64,000 nucleotides of DNA from Ferranicluibacter rubi. Its GTDB lineage: Bacteria > Pseudomonadota > Alphaproteobacteria > Rhizobiales > Rhizobiaceae. The first letter of the stretch is position 1; every line of letters begins with the position of its first letter. The stretch covers positions 186,001 through 250,000 of the forward strand of contig NZ_JAANCM010000009.1 in NCBI RefSeq assembly GCF_011603255.1, written 5' to 3'. This document shows positions 56,080-64,000 of this stretch, one piece after another. The notes below the pieces were generated by a model that made no database searches, had not been told where the DNA came from, and saw only the letters and a list, made by a program, of their open reading frames with translations. The position numbers were made by a program, and so were the translations under genes.

Positions 56080-56646
56080 TTATTTGCCGACCTTGACGCT
56101 GATCATGCGGTCGGGGTTGGTGACGGAGCCGCTGTCGCCCTCGCCTTTCTTGATCTTGTCGACATTTTCCATGCCGGACACGACCTGGCCGACGACGGTG
56201 TACTGGCCGTTCAGGAACGAGCCTTCGTCGAACATGATGAAGAACTGCGAATTTGCGGAGTCAGGGCTCTGCGAGCGGGCCATGCCGACGGTGCCGCGCT
56301 TGAAAGGGGTCTTGGAGAACTCGGCCGGTAGATCGGCCTTCGAGGAGCCGCCCATGCCGGCACGACCGGCCTCGAAGTTCTTTTCGAGGTTGCCGTACTG
56401 AACGTCGCCCGTCTGGGCCATGAAGCCGGGGATGACGCGGTGGAAAGCGACGTTGTCGTAGGCGCCCTCTGCGGCCAGTTCCTTGATCCGCGCGACATGC
56501 TTCGGCGCGATCTCGGGAAGCAGTTCGATTACGACGGGGCCGCTTTTCAGCGTGATCGTCAGAAGGTCCTTGGCCTGGGCGACGGCTGCGCCTGTGAGCA
56601 CCGCCAGGGATACTGCGCCTGCTAGGGCAAGCTTGAAGAATGTCAT
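56080..56646 (-). CDS. periplasmic cyclophilin-type peptidyl-prolyl isomerase
   Basis: A 188-residue PPIase. The ATG at 56646 begins a signal peptide (LALAGAVSLAVLTGAAVAQA) and is preceded by CGGAG. Core motifs are GAYDNVAFHRVIPGFMAQTG, GMARSQSPDSANSQFFIMF and VVGQVVSGMENVDKI. It is probably exported and assists envelope protein folding. It forms an operon with the cytoplasmic copy. Confidence 0.94.
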   Translation of the reverse strand: MTFFKLALAGAVSLAVLTGAAVAQAKDLLTITLKSGPVVIELLPEIAPKHVARIKELAAEGAYDNVAFHRVIPGFMAQTGDVQYGNLEKNFEAGRAGMGGSSKADLPAEFSKTPFKRGTVGMARSQSPDSANSQFFIMFDEGSFLNGQYTVVGQVVSGMENVDKIKKGEGDSGSVTNPDRMISVKVGK

Positions 56647-56713
56647 GATGGCTCCGTGTTTCGTCTGCGGATTTGCATGTGGCCGTGTCGATATAGCGCC
56701 CGAAGTGCCGACG

Positions 56714-57211
56714 TCAGCGCTGCGCCTTGCGAATTGCAAGCGCCTGGACCACCACCTTCGGCACGAACGGGCCGACATCGCCGCCCATGGCGGCGATCTG
56801 ACGGACCAATGTGGCCGTTATGGGCCGCGAGGCCGTTGCGGCGGGAATGAAAAGGGTCTGGATGTCGGGCGCCATTTCGCGGTTCATACCGGCCATCTGC
56901 ATCTCATAGTCGAGATCCGTGCCGTCGCGCAGCCCGCGAATGAGGAGCGAGGCGCCATGACGCCGGGCCGCGTTCACGACGAGATCGTCGAAGGACACCA
57001 CCGAGACATCGGCGCTCCGCTCAGGCAACGCCTCGCCGATCGCGTGGCGGATCAGGGTGGCGCGCTCGTCGAAGGAGAAGAGCGGCGTCTTGCCGGGATG
57101 GACGCCGATGGCGACGATCAGGCTCTGCGCCACGTTGAGCGACTGGGCAAGGATGTCGAGATGCCCGTTCGTGATCGGATCGAAGGAGCCGGGATAGAAA
57201 GCTGTCGTCAT
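56714..57211 (-). CDS. coaD: phosphopantetheine adenylyltransferase
   Basis: A 165-residue enzyme of CoA synthesis. [20 protein letters not shown] contains the T/HxGH nucleotide-binding motif. [20 protein letters not shown] and [20 protein letters not shown] (ISST-like region, here ITAT) complete the active site. Its length is standard for the family. It is the first of several minus-strand genes leading to queA and tgt. Confidence 0.97.
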   Translation of the reverse strand: MTTAFYPGSFDPITNGHLDILAQSLNVAQSLIVAIGVHPGKTPLFSFDERATLIRHAIGEALPERSADVSVVSFDDLVVNAARRHGASLLIRGLRDGTDLDYEMQMAGMNREMAPDIQTLFIPAATASRPITATLVRQIAAMGGDVGPFVPKVVVQALAIRKAQR

Positions 57212-57382
57212 CGCACCGTGTTCCGTTTGGGCAGTCTTGTGTCACGCCCGGCAGAGCGGCGCAAGATGCGCGGCTTGTTCCCCGGAAGCCATTCCGCTCG
57301 ATCAAAGACAGTACACACAAGAATAGTCTCGCAACGTCTCTGGAACTTTTTTCCGTGATGCCTCGTTGAGGGTGCAGAAAGG

Positions 57383-57514
57383 ATGACTGCCATGGGATTG
57401 ATGCTGTTTTCGATGCTGATGTTTTTCACGATGATCTTTGCGACTGTGCATGCACTTCGCTCGGAAGTCGTTTCGAAGCCAAAGCCTGCCCGCCGGTTTG
57501 TCGTCACCAGATAA
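57383..57514 (+). CDS. 43-residue single-span membrane protein
   Basis: The ATG follows AGAAAGG. A Met/Phe-rich membrane span (MLFSMLMFFTMIFATVHAL) is followed by a basic tail (KPKPARRFVVTR). It is paired with a second small membrane protein 11 bp downstream. No family recognised. Confidence 0.52.
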   Translation: MTAMGLMLFSMLMFFTMIFATVHALRSEVVSKPKPARRFVVTR

Positions 57515-57525
57515 GGAAACGCGAC

Positions 57526-57666
57526 ATGGCCGTTATCATGATGATCGTGTCTGCAGTGATTAGTATCGTGTTCCTGTTTGACTTCACGAAGACCATTCTT
57601 CAGCTCAAGCGAGATCGCGAGGCCATCCGTGCCTCCCGCCGCCACAGCGAAGGGTTTTCGATCTAA
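57526..57666 (+). CDS. 46-residue single-span membrane protein
   Basis: AAGGAAA precedes the ATG. One span (VIMMIVSAVISIVFLFDF) is followed by an amphipathic basic helix (TKTILQLKRDREAIRASRRH). It ends 45 bp before a terminator shared with gyrA, so the two small genes form a compact transcription unit. Confidence 0.56.
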   Translation: MAVIMMIVSAVISIVFLFDFTKTILQLKRDREAIRASRRHSEGFSI

Positions 57667-57710
57667 CATCCCATCTATCCCAATGCGACCTCCAGCGCGG
57701 CGGGATACAA

Positions 57711-57744
57711 AAAAGCCGGACGGTCCCCTGCCCGTCCGGCTTTT
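57711..57744. terminator. bidirectional terminator between small membrane genes and gyrA
   Basis: AAAAGCCGGACGG and CCGTCCGGCTTTT form a 13-bp stem with an 8-nt loop, with A and T tracts on opposite sides. Confidence 0.88.
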
Positions 57745-57789
57745 CCTATTCTTGCTGTTAGAGTTTCAGCGTCTGTCTCATAGCCGAAA

Positions 57790-60615
57790 TTATTCGGACG
57801 CCGTATCCGGATCCTCAGTCGTCTCACCGGTTGCCGCTGTGCCCTCCTGAGCAAGCTGCTCATCGAGGATTGCAACGGCTGCCTCATCATCGTCAGGCTC
57901 GCTGATACGCTCGACGGACACGACTTTCTCGTCCTTCGCCGTCGAGAAGATCGTGACACCCTTCGTCGCACGGCTGGCGAGGCGGATACCGCCGACAGGA
58001 ACGCGGATCAGCTGTCCGCCGTCGGAGACGAGCATGATCTGATCTGCATCTTCCACCGGGAAGGCCGCGACGAGAACGCCGATCTCGTTGGTCTTCGACG
58101 TATCGGTGGCACGAATGCCCTTGCCGCCACGACCAGACGTCCGGAAATCGTAGGTCGAAGAGCGTTTCCCATAGCCCTTTTCGGACACCGTCAGCACGAA
58201 TTGCTCCTGTGCCTTCAGCTCGTCATAGCGCTCCTGCGAGAGTTCGCCGACGACGTCAGCACCATCTTCACCAACCAGCGTGATCTCATCGTCTTCGCCT
58301 GCGACAGCTTCACCAGCAACAAGACGCCGTTCGACGGCAGCACGCTTAAGATAGGCGGCGCGTTCCCACGGCTCGGCATCCACATGGCTGACGATGGTCA
58401 TGGAGATGATGCGATCGTCCTTGCCGAGCGAAATGCCCCGTACGCCGATCGAATTGCGGCCGGCAAACACGCGGACGTCGTCCACGGGGAAGCGGATGCA
58501 CTGGCCGAGCGCCGTAGTGAGGAGAACGTCGTCGCGATCCGTGCAGGTTTCCACCGACAGGATCTCGTCGCCGTCTTCCTCCAGCTTCATCGCGATCTTG
58601 CCGTTGCGATTGACCTGGATGAAATCCGACAGCTTGTTGCGGCGAACGGTGCCGCGCGTCGTGGAGAACATGACGTCGAGATTAGCCCAGCTGGCCTCAT
58701 CCTCGGGTAGCGGCATGATCGTGGTGATGCGTTCGCCCGCTTCGAGCGGCAGCATGTTGATCAGGGCCTTGCCACGCGATGTGGGGGTCCCGATCGGCAG
58801 GCGCCAGACCTTTTCCTTGTACACGATGCCGCGCGAGGAGAAGAACAGCACAGGCGTGTGCGTATTGGCAACGAACAGGCGCGTGACGAAATCCTCGTCG
58901 CGGGTCGACATGCCGGAGCGGCCCTTGCCACCGCGGCGCTGCGCCCGGTAGGTCGTCAGCGGTACGCGCTTGATGTAGCCGAGATGCGACACGGTGACGA
59001 CCATGTCCTCGCGGGAGATCAGGTCCTCATCGTCCATATCGGGACCGCCCTCGACGATCTCCGTGCGGCGCGGGGTGCCGAACTCATCGCGGATGGCCGA
59101 CAATTCGTCCTTGACGATCGTCATGATCCGCAGGCGCGAGCCAAGGATTTCAAGGTAATCGCTGATCTCGCCGCCGATCTTGTTCAGCTCGTCGCCGATT
59201 TCGTCACGGCCGAGTGCCGTGAGGCGGGCAAGACGCAGTTCGAGGATGGCGCGGGCCTGTTCCTCGGAAAGATTGTAGGTACCGTCATCGTTGATCTTGT
59301 GGCGGGGATCGTCGATCAGGCGGATGAGCGAGTCGACGTCATGGGCCGGCCAGCGGCGTGTCATCAACTGCTCGCGTGCGGTCGCCGGATCCGGCGCTTC
59401 GCGGATCAGCTTGATGATCTCATCGATGTTGGCAACCGCGATGGCGAGACCGACGAGCACGTGGGCCCGCTCGCGCACCTTGCGCAGCAGATACTTGGTG
59501 CGGCGGCTGACGACGTCCTCGCGGAAGGCGACGAAGGCGCGCAGCATGTCGAGCAGGGTCATCTGCTCGGGCTTGCCGCCGTTCAGCGCCACCATGTTGC
59601 AGCCGAAAGAGGTCTGCAGCGGTGTATAGCGATAAAGCTGGTTGAGAATAACCTCGGCATTGGCATCGCGCTTCAGCTCGATGACCACGCGGTAGCCCTG
59701 CCGGTCGCTCTCGTCGCGCAGGTCGGAGATGCCTTCGATACGCTTGTCGCGTACCAGCTCGGCCATCTTCTCGATCATCGTCGCCTTGTTCACCTGGAAG
59801 GGAACTTCGGTCACGATGATCATTTCGCGATCATTGCGCATCGGCTCGATATGCGCCTTGCCGCGCATGATGACCGAACCGCGGCCGGTCTCGTAGGCAG
59901 AACGAATGCCGGAGCGGCCCATGATCATGGCGCCGGTCGGGAAGTCCGGACCCGGGATGATCTCCATCAGCTGCGGCAGTTCGAGCGCAGGATCTTCGAT
60001 CAACGCGATGCAGCCCGTGATGACTTCGGACAGGTTGTGCGGCGGAATGTTCGTCGCCATGCCCACCGCGATGCCGCCCGCGCCGTTGACGAGCAGGTTC
60101 GGAAACTTCGCCGGCATGACGACAGGCTCGGACAGCGTGCCGTCATAGTTGTCGCGGAAATCGACGGTTTCCTTGTCGAGATCGTCCAGAAGCGCGTGCG
60201 CCGACTTTTGCAGGCGGCATTCGGTGTAACGTTCGGCTGCCGGCGGGTCGCCGTCGATGGAACCGAAGTTGCCTTGCCCGTCGATCAGCGGCAGCCGCAG
60301 CGACCAGGGCTGCGCCATGCGCGCCAGCGCGTCGTAGATCGCGAGATTGCCGTGCGGGTGATACTTACCCATCACGTCCCCGGTCACACGAGCGCATTTG
60401 ACGTATTTCTTGTTCCAGTCGATCCCGAGCTCGCTCATGCCGAACAGGATGCGCCGGTGCACCGGCTTCAATCCGTCGCGAACATCGGGGAGCGCACGGC
60501 TGACGATGACGCTCATCGCGTAATCGAGGTAGGAGCGCTGCATTTCCTCGATGATGGAAATGGGCTCGATGCCTGGTGGGTTCTTGCCGCCGCCGGGAGG
60601 TGTTTGCTCAGTCAA
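57790..60615 (-). CDS. gyrA: DNA gyrase subunit A
   Basis: A 941-residue subunit that cuts and rejoins DNA. The N-terminal domain opens [20 protein letters not shown] and holds the catalytic Tyr130 in ERYTECRL. The quinolone-determining region reads [20 protein letters not shown], with Asn90 and Leu91 where E. coli has Asp82 and Ser83, and Asp95 at the Asp87 position. The C-terminal pinwheel includes the GyrA box-like [10 protein letters not shown] (near 560). The acidic tail EDPDTASE is usual. Divergent marC lies 220 bp upstream; that gap has no gene. Confidence 0.98.
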   Translation of the reverse strand: MTEQTPPGGGKNPPGIEPISIIEEMQRSYLDYAMSVIVSRALPDVRDGLKPVHRRILFGMSELGIDWNKKYVKCARVTGDVMGKYHPHGNLAIYDALARMAQPWSLRLPLIDGQGNFGSIDGDPPAAERYTECRLQKSAHALLDDLDKETVDFRDNYDGTLSEPVVMPAKFPNLLVNGAGGIAVGMATNIPPHNLSEVITGCIALIEDPALELPQLMEIIPGPDFPTGAMIMGRSGIRSAYETGRGSVIMRGKAHIEPMRNDREMIIVTEVPFQVNKATMIEKMAELVRDKRIEGISDLRDESDRQGYRVVIELKRDANAEVILNQLYRYTPLQTSFGCNMVALNGGKPEQMTLLDMLRAFVAFREDVVSRRTKYLLRKVRERAHVLVGLAIAVANIDEIIKLIREAPDPATAREQLMTRRWPAHDVDSLIRLIDDPRHKINDDGTYNLSEEQARAILELRLARLTALGRDEIGDELNKIGGEISDYLEILGSRLRIMTIVKDELSAIRDEFGTPRRTEIVEGGPDMDDEDLISREDMVVTVSHLGYIKRVPLTTYRAQRRGGKGRSGMSTRDEDFVTRLFVANTHTPVLFFSSRGIVYKEKVWRLPIGTPTSRGKALINMLPLEAGERITTIMPLPEDEASWANLDVMFSTTRGTVRRNKLSDFIQVNRNGKIAMKLEEDGDEILSVETCTDRDDVLLTTALGQCIRFPVDDVRVFAGRNSIGVRGISLGKDDRIISMTIVSHVDAEPWERAAYLKRAAVERRLVAGEAVAGEDDEITLVGEDGADVVGELSQERYDELKAQEQFVLTVSEKGYGKRSSTYDFRTSGRGGKGIRATDTSKTNEIGVLVAAFPVEDADQIMLVSDGGQLIRVPVGGIRLASRATKGVTIFSTAKDEKVVSVERISEPDDDEAAVAILDEQLAQEGTAATGETTEDPDTASE

Positions 60616-60835
60616 TTTGGGTCACGATCGTTGGTCAGAATCAGAGGGCTACATATAATCGATACAGCGCCCTTGCGCTAATTTGCGCAGGGAGTTGTGA
60701 ACAGTCTTATGCCTTTCTGGCAGCAAAAGGGCGGCTTTCCAAGGTAAACTTGCAGCTTGGGGCCCCTGCCCCTTTACCCAAAACGTCGCTTGAGCCTAAC
60801 TGGCCGCTCGCGCGAAACGCGCCCCGGAGAGCGGC

Positions 60836-61471
60836 ATGACCGATACCGACCTTCTCATCAATGCGTTGACCACGATCCTCGTGACCATCGACCCGCCGGG
60901 CCTCGCGCCGATCTTTCTCAGCCTGACCGCCGGAATGAGCCGGAGCGAACGCAAGCAGGTCGCCTGGCGCGGCAGCCTCATCGCGTTCTGTATCCTCTCG
61001 GTGTTCGCACTCTTCGGCGACAGCATTCTCGGGCTGCTCGGCATTTCCATGGGTGCGTTCCGCATCGCCGGTGGGCTTCTGTTGTTCTGGATCGCCTTCG
61101 AGATGATCTTCGAGAAGCGCAACGAGCGGAAGGAGAAGACCGGGGAAACGGCAACCCTGAGGGATCACATCGAGAATATCGCGGTCTTTCCGCTCGCCTT
61201 GCCCCTTATCGCGGGACCGGGCGCGATTTCGGCCACGATCTTGCTCGCCGGCTCCTATCCCGGCACCGTCGGGCGTCTCCAGCTGATCCTCGTCATCGCG
61301 GCGTGTGTGGCGATCCTGTTTGCAGCGCTCGTCATCGCCGAGCGCATTGATCGATTTCTCGGGCAAACCGGGCGCGCGATTCTCACGCGCCTTCTCGGCG
61401 TCATCCTCGCCGCGCTGGCCGTCCAGTTTGTTGTGGATGGCGTGACCTCGGCATTCGCGCTGAAGGTTTGA
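60836..61471 (+). CDS. MarC-family integral membrane protein
   Basis: A 211-residue protein with about six membrane spans. It has TTILVTIDPPGLAPIFLSLT at the start and PLALPLIAGPGAISATILLA near 115, the MarC/YchE signatures. The transported substrate, if any, is not established for this family. A hydrophilic loop with Lys/Glu repeats (EKRNERKEKTGE) separates the halves. Confidence 0.91.
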   Translation: MTDTDLLINALTTILVTIDPPGLAPIFLSLTAGMSRSERKQVAWRGSLIAFCILSVFALFGDSILGLLGISMGAFRIAGGLLLFWIAFEMIFEKRNERKEKTGETATLRDHIENIAVFPLALPLIAGPGAISATILLAGSYPGTVGRLQLILVIAACVAILFAALVIAERIDRFLGQTGRAILTRLLGVILAALAVQFVVDGVTSAFALKV

Positions 61472-61507
61472 CATCTCCGCTAGGCAGCGTCCCGGCAGTC
61501 GGCAACG

Positions 61508-61726
61508 CTACTGGTAGAAGAAGCAGACGCAGTCGGCCTTCGCCGCATCCTCGGCAGCCCAGACGCGGGCCGCGAGGCGGCTCGCCTCACCGCTATCGCC
61601 CAGGCGCAGACCCAGAAGCGACGTTGCCGCCAGCTTGGCGTTGACGGCATCGATCTCGACCATCTTGCCTACTTGGTGGACGCCATCGCGTGGTGTCCAG
61701 GTGAAAAATTGAACATTGTAATGCAT
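61508..61726 (-). CDS. small unknown protein
   Basis: A 72-residue protein. The ATG at 61726 has GGGAGGAACG upstream. The sequence (YNVQFFTWTPRDGVHQVGKM, AATSLLGLRLGDSGEASRLA) is compact and folded-looking, ending CVCFFYQ. No family recognised. Confidence 0.7.
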   Translation of the reverse strand: MHYNVQFFTWTPRDGVHQVGKMVEIDAVNAKLAATSLLGLRLGDSGEASRLAARVWAAEDAAKADCVCFFYQ

Positions 61727-61915
61727 GGCGTTCCTCCCGCTCATACCGACGCGGTCGTTCCTCAACGGACCGCTAGAAGACCATACCATAAAATTGCGCA
61801 AATCCATATGGCTTAGGCGCTCGCGTGCCCTTGGCGGAACTTACGGGTCTGCTGCCCGTTGCTCCTGTCAAGAATACGAGGGGCGCATCGTCGCTCCGGA
61901 CCCGAGGAGATGGAT

Positions 61916-62269
61916 ATGGCGAAAATACTGGACGAACGCGGCGACGTGCGCTCGACGCAGGAACTGAACAAAAAGGTTACCGTCAGCCCGACGGAAGCGC
62001 GCCAGGGCGGCGCCGGCCGCCCGGTCTTGATGGTCCTGATCGGCGGCCTTTTTCTGGCACTGATCGCGTGGGGTGCGGCAGAAATGTTCGGCGAGAGCAC
62101 GGACAATGATGCGGCGACCGATCGTCAGCAGACGGAGCCCGCTCAGAACGGTCAGGCGACACCGGCCAATCAGGGCACGATCGACAACACGCCGGCGAAT
62201 GGCGAGCAGATGCAGCCGGCACCTGCCGACCGCGATCCTACCCCGCAGACGGGTACGACGAACGGGTAA
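61916..62269 (+). CDS. single-span membrane protein with long Pro/Gln/Thr-rich tail
   Basis: A 117-residue protein starting after GAGGAG. The N-terminal 38 residues are cytoplasmic, one span (VLMVLIGGLFLALIAWGAA) follows, and the periplasmic tail is low-complexity (NGQATPANQGTIDNTPANGE). A strong terminator follows. Function unknown. Confidence 0.75.
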   Translation: MAKILDERGDVRSTQELNKKVTVSPTEARQGGAGRPVLMVLIGGLFLALIAWGAAEMFGESTDNDAATDRQQTEPAQNGQATPANQGTIDNTPANGEQMQPAPADRDPTPQTGTTNG

Positions 62270-62288
62270 ACTGCTTTCGAAGAATGAG

Positions 62289-62315
62289 AAAAGGCCGGGT
62301 CAAACCGGCCTTTTT
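62289..62315 (+). terminator. rho-independent terminator
   Basis: AAAAGGCCGG, loop gtcaaa, CCGGCC then TTTTT. It serves the plus-strand membrane protein gene and, through its A-tract, the convergent minus-strand gene ending at 62324. Confidence 0.87.
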
Positions 62316-62323
62316 CATATGCG

Positions 62324-62692
62324 CTAAACGCGAGCGGCCTTCGCGGCGGCTTTCGCCTGCTTCCGGCGGCCCCACCAGACGGCCATGCGGCGGCGCTTGC
62401 GGCGGATGTAGGCAGAATCGTGCGACAGCACGACGAGACCGAGGGGCACCATCCAGAATCCGAGAATCGGCAGGAACCCGAGAAGGCCGCAGACCACCAG
62501 CAAACAGCCGATGAGGACGCGAAGCCACTTCTGGCGGGGCAGCGGCATATGCCACGAACCGATCGACAGCTGCGGGCCATGCGGGCGCGGCGGAGCCGTC
62601 TTCGTGTTCGCACCAGCACCCTTCTCGCGGGTGTTGCCCGACGGGCGTGCGCCTGCGTCAACCTCGTTCATCATCGTCCAATCCGGCCTCAT
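62324..62692 (-). CDS. small membrane protein of unknown function
   Basis: A 122-residue protein. The ATG at 62692 follows GGAGTGG; ATGs at 62674 and 62671 are alternatives. Residues about 55-90 hold hydrophobic spans (VLIGCLLVVCGLLGFLPILG, FWMVPLGLVVL), followed by a very basic C-terminus (IRRKRRRMAVWWGRRKQAKA). No role is known to me. Confidence 0.7.
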   Translation of the reverse strand: MRPDWTMMNEVDAGARPSGNTREKGAGANTKTAPPRPHGPQLSIGSWHMPLPRQKWLRVLIGCLLVVCGLLGFLPILGFWMVPLGLVVLSHDSAYIRRKRRRMAVWWGRRKQAKAAAKAARV

Positions 62693-62842
62693 CCACTCCG
62701 AACGACCCCTGTCGCCCATGTTGGCCCTGAGGTGTGCTTCGCATCCGAGTTTGTCCACAGCGAGACGCGTTTTTTTGAAAAAAGCGCTTGGCAAATCGAA
62801 AAAGCACCCGTATTAGCAGCCTCACTTCTGCAGCGCAGATGT

Positions 62843-62917
62843 TCCCTGGTAGCTCAGCGGTAGAGCATTCGACTGTTAATCGACAGGTCGCCGGTTCGAA
62901 TCCGGCCCGGGGAGCCA
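62843..62917 (+). tRNA. tRNA-Asn (GTT)
   Basis: Acceptor TCCCTGG/CCGGGGA, D-loop AGCTCAGCGGTAGAGC, anticodon loop CTGTTAA (anticodon GTT), T-arm GCCGGTTCGAATCCGGC, discriminator G and encoded CCA. Confidence 0.97.
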
Positions 62918-63054
62918 TTTTCTTACACGAGATCATGGCACGTGGCTTTAGGTCACACGACTACCGCACCCTCCTTCATACTGTTGTGTTCATCCGTAAA
63001 GGCTGGAACATTTGTCTTTACCCTGTGTTTTCCGGTCATCACGGAGAGTAAATC

Positions 63055-63237
63055 ATGGGTAACAGCGACCATAACAGCACGTCCGGGCAGAAACGTCCGA
63101 CCGATGTCAATCCAACGGCGGATGACGCCACGGTGGACGAAAAGGATTCCATCGCCCCGACATTCGTGAAACCTGCAGACGAGAGAGACGCCAGCGAACG
63201 GCCCGTGGTTAATCCTGTGACGGGCGGGGCTTTTTAG
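63055..63237 (+). CDS. small hydrophilic protein
   Basis: A 60-residue protein with CGGAGAG upstream. It is rich in Asp, Thr and Pro and probably disordered (DVNPTADDATVDEKDSIAPT), ending VVNPVTGGAF. It precedes the lipoprotein gene by 2 bp and may be co-translated. Confidence 0.55.
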   Translation: MGNSDHNSTSGQKRPTDVNPTADDATVDEKDSIAPTFVKPADERDASERPVVNPVTGGAF

Positions 63238-63239
63238 GG

Positions 63240-63527
63240 ATGCGGCCGGTGGTGAAATTCGCCACGCTTGTGATCGGCAGTGCTTTGGCCCTCGCGGCAT
63301 GCACGCCCTACGAGGTTCAACCGATTCCCGGAAGCATCACTTACAGGGGACATCAGCCGCGAACGAAGCTGACGAAGTCGCCGATCGGCAGTACCTTCAC
63401 CAACCAGATTATCGATGAATACGGCTGCATGGCGATGGAGACCTACCGCATCGAACCCGACAGATCATTAAAGCTCCTTCGCCGTTCACGCTCGGCCTCT
63501 TCTGGCGGTTTCGGCTTCTCCTGCTGA
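63240..63527 (+). CDS. small lipoprotein
   Basis: A 95-residue protein with a lipoprotein signal: VKFATLVIGSALALAACTP, Cys21 being the likely lipidated residue. The mature part is short and without known motifs (GSITYRGHQPRTKLTKSPIG). No family recognised. Confidence 0.7.
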   Translation: MRPVVKFATLVIGSALALAACTPYEVQPIPGSITYRGHQPRTKLTKSPIGSTFTNQIIDEYGCMAMETYRIEPDRSLKLLRRSRSASSGGFGFSC

Positions 63528-63649
63528 GCGTTGAGAGTACCCACCGGGTCCGTGACGACTCGGTCGTGGCATTCATTTGTTTTTGAAACCTTCTTGATCC
63601 ACACCCCGTCCTTGATCGTAAGACCGGCAAAGAAAACAGACGGATCAAG

Positions 63650-64000
63650 ATGGACGACGTGCATCAACGGGACAAGAGCCCGATCATTGTATGGTTTCGC
63701 AAGGACCTTCGCACAGACGATAATCGTGCGCTGGCATCTGCCGTAGAAACAGGCCGTCCGGTCATTCCGCTCTATATTCGCGAAGACAATTCCGAGACTG
63801 GTCCCCTCGGCGAAGCGCAGGCCTGGTGGCTGCACCATTCGCTGACCGCGCTTTCCGCGCAGATCGAGACCTGCGGCTCACGTCTCATTTTGTTGAGTGG
63901 TGAAGCAGAGACGGTTCTTCGGCAAATCATCAAGGACACCGGCGCGTCTGCTGTCTTTTGGAACCGGCGATACGATCCTGCCGGCATCAAGGTCGATACG
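63650..64000 (+). CDS. phrB: deoxyribodipyrimidine photo-lyase, N-terminal part
   Basis: 117 codons open to the window edge. The N-terminal antenna-binding domain is clear: PIIVWFRKDLRTDDNRALAS, then PVIPLYIRED, EAQAWWLHHSLTALSAQIE and the AVFWNRRYDPAGI motif of photolyases. It repairs UV pyrimidine dimers using light and FAD. The rest of the gene lies beyond the window. Confidence 0.94.
   Translation, partial: MDDVHQRDKSPIIVWFRKDLRTDDNRALASAVETGRPVIPLYIREDNSETGPLGEAQAWWLHHSLTALSAQIETCGSRLILLSGEAETVLRQIIKDTGASAVFWNRRYDPAGIKVDT

Noticed and set aside
58858-60681. 607-codon plus-strand frame opposite gyrA
   Set aside because: It is the mirror of gyrA codon usage, with an Arg/His/Asp-rich product and no start context.

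Overview
The window comes from an alphaproteobacterium, very probably a member of the Rhizobiaceae. It is GC-rich, and its core gene orders (rlpA - dac - tmk - holB - metG - tatD - metallo-hydrolase, and tgt/queA - two cyclophilins - coaD - gyrA - marC) are the ones I associate with Rhizobium/Agrobacterium-type chromosomes. The genus cannot be fixed from sequence reading alone.

About 1-34.5 kb is most of a siphovirus prophage with an HK97-type head. The left edge cuts it off, so no integrase or CI-type repressor is visible. Its early module (0.1-4.8 kb) holds an AlpA-like DNA-binding protein, a KilAC antirepressor and a replication protein that carries an iteron cluster inside its own gene, followed by small unknown genes. 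A cargo zone (4.8-6.9 kb) has two minus-strand genes, each next to one copy of a 60-bp repeat. From 6.9 to 27.8 kb runs a tightly overlapping late operon: HNH nuclease, small and large terminase, portal, ClpP-like protease, capsid, connectors, tail tube, a frameshifted tail chaperone, tape measure, tail tip and hub, a tail protein with an SGNH-esterase domain, and a beta-helix spike. Two minus-strand methyltransferase genes that begin with the same 57-bp block (RBS plus ten codons) separate the spike from the lysis cassette (endolysin, one-TM peptide, holin, four-TM protein). The last lysis-region gene is split by an intact IS21-family element (31.6-33.9 kb).

34.5-40 kb is accessory DNA: a secreted protein, an RTX/cadherin-like secreted protein, a small membrane protein, and a minus-strand group of small Cys-rich proteins next to a secreted thermonuclease gene broken by an in-frame amber codon. 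tRNA-Cys and tRNA-Ser (40.0-40.3 kb) mark the return to core chromosome. The tRNA-Cys 3' end faces the accessory side, so it is a candidate attachment site.

40.5-64 kb is core housekeeping sequence: peptidoglycan remodelling (RlpA, DD-carboxypeptidase-like), DNA synthesis (Tmk, HolB, GyrA), translation and tRNA modification (MetG, Tgt, QueA, tRNA-Asn), CoA and purine synthesis (CoaD, PurC), peptidyl-prolyl isomerases, MarC and the start of a photolyase. One IS of the ISNCY/IS1202 type (49.7-51.3 kb) interrupts it.

The strongest candidates for new biology are the shared translation-initiation cassette of the two phage methyltransferases, the symmetric iteron cluster inside the replication gene, the 60-bp repeat tied to minus-strand cargo genes, and the predicted -1 frameshift in the tail chaperone. 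All identities are from reading motifs and gene order; no database search was run.
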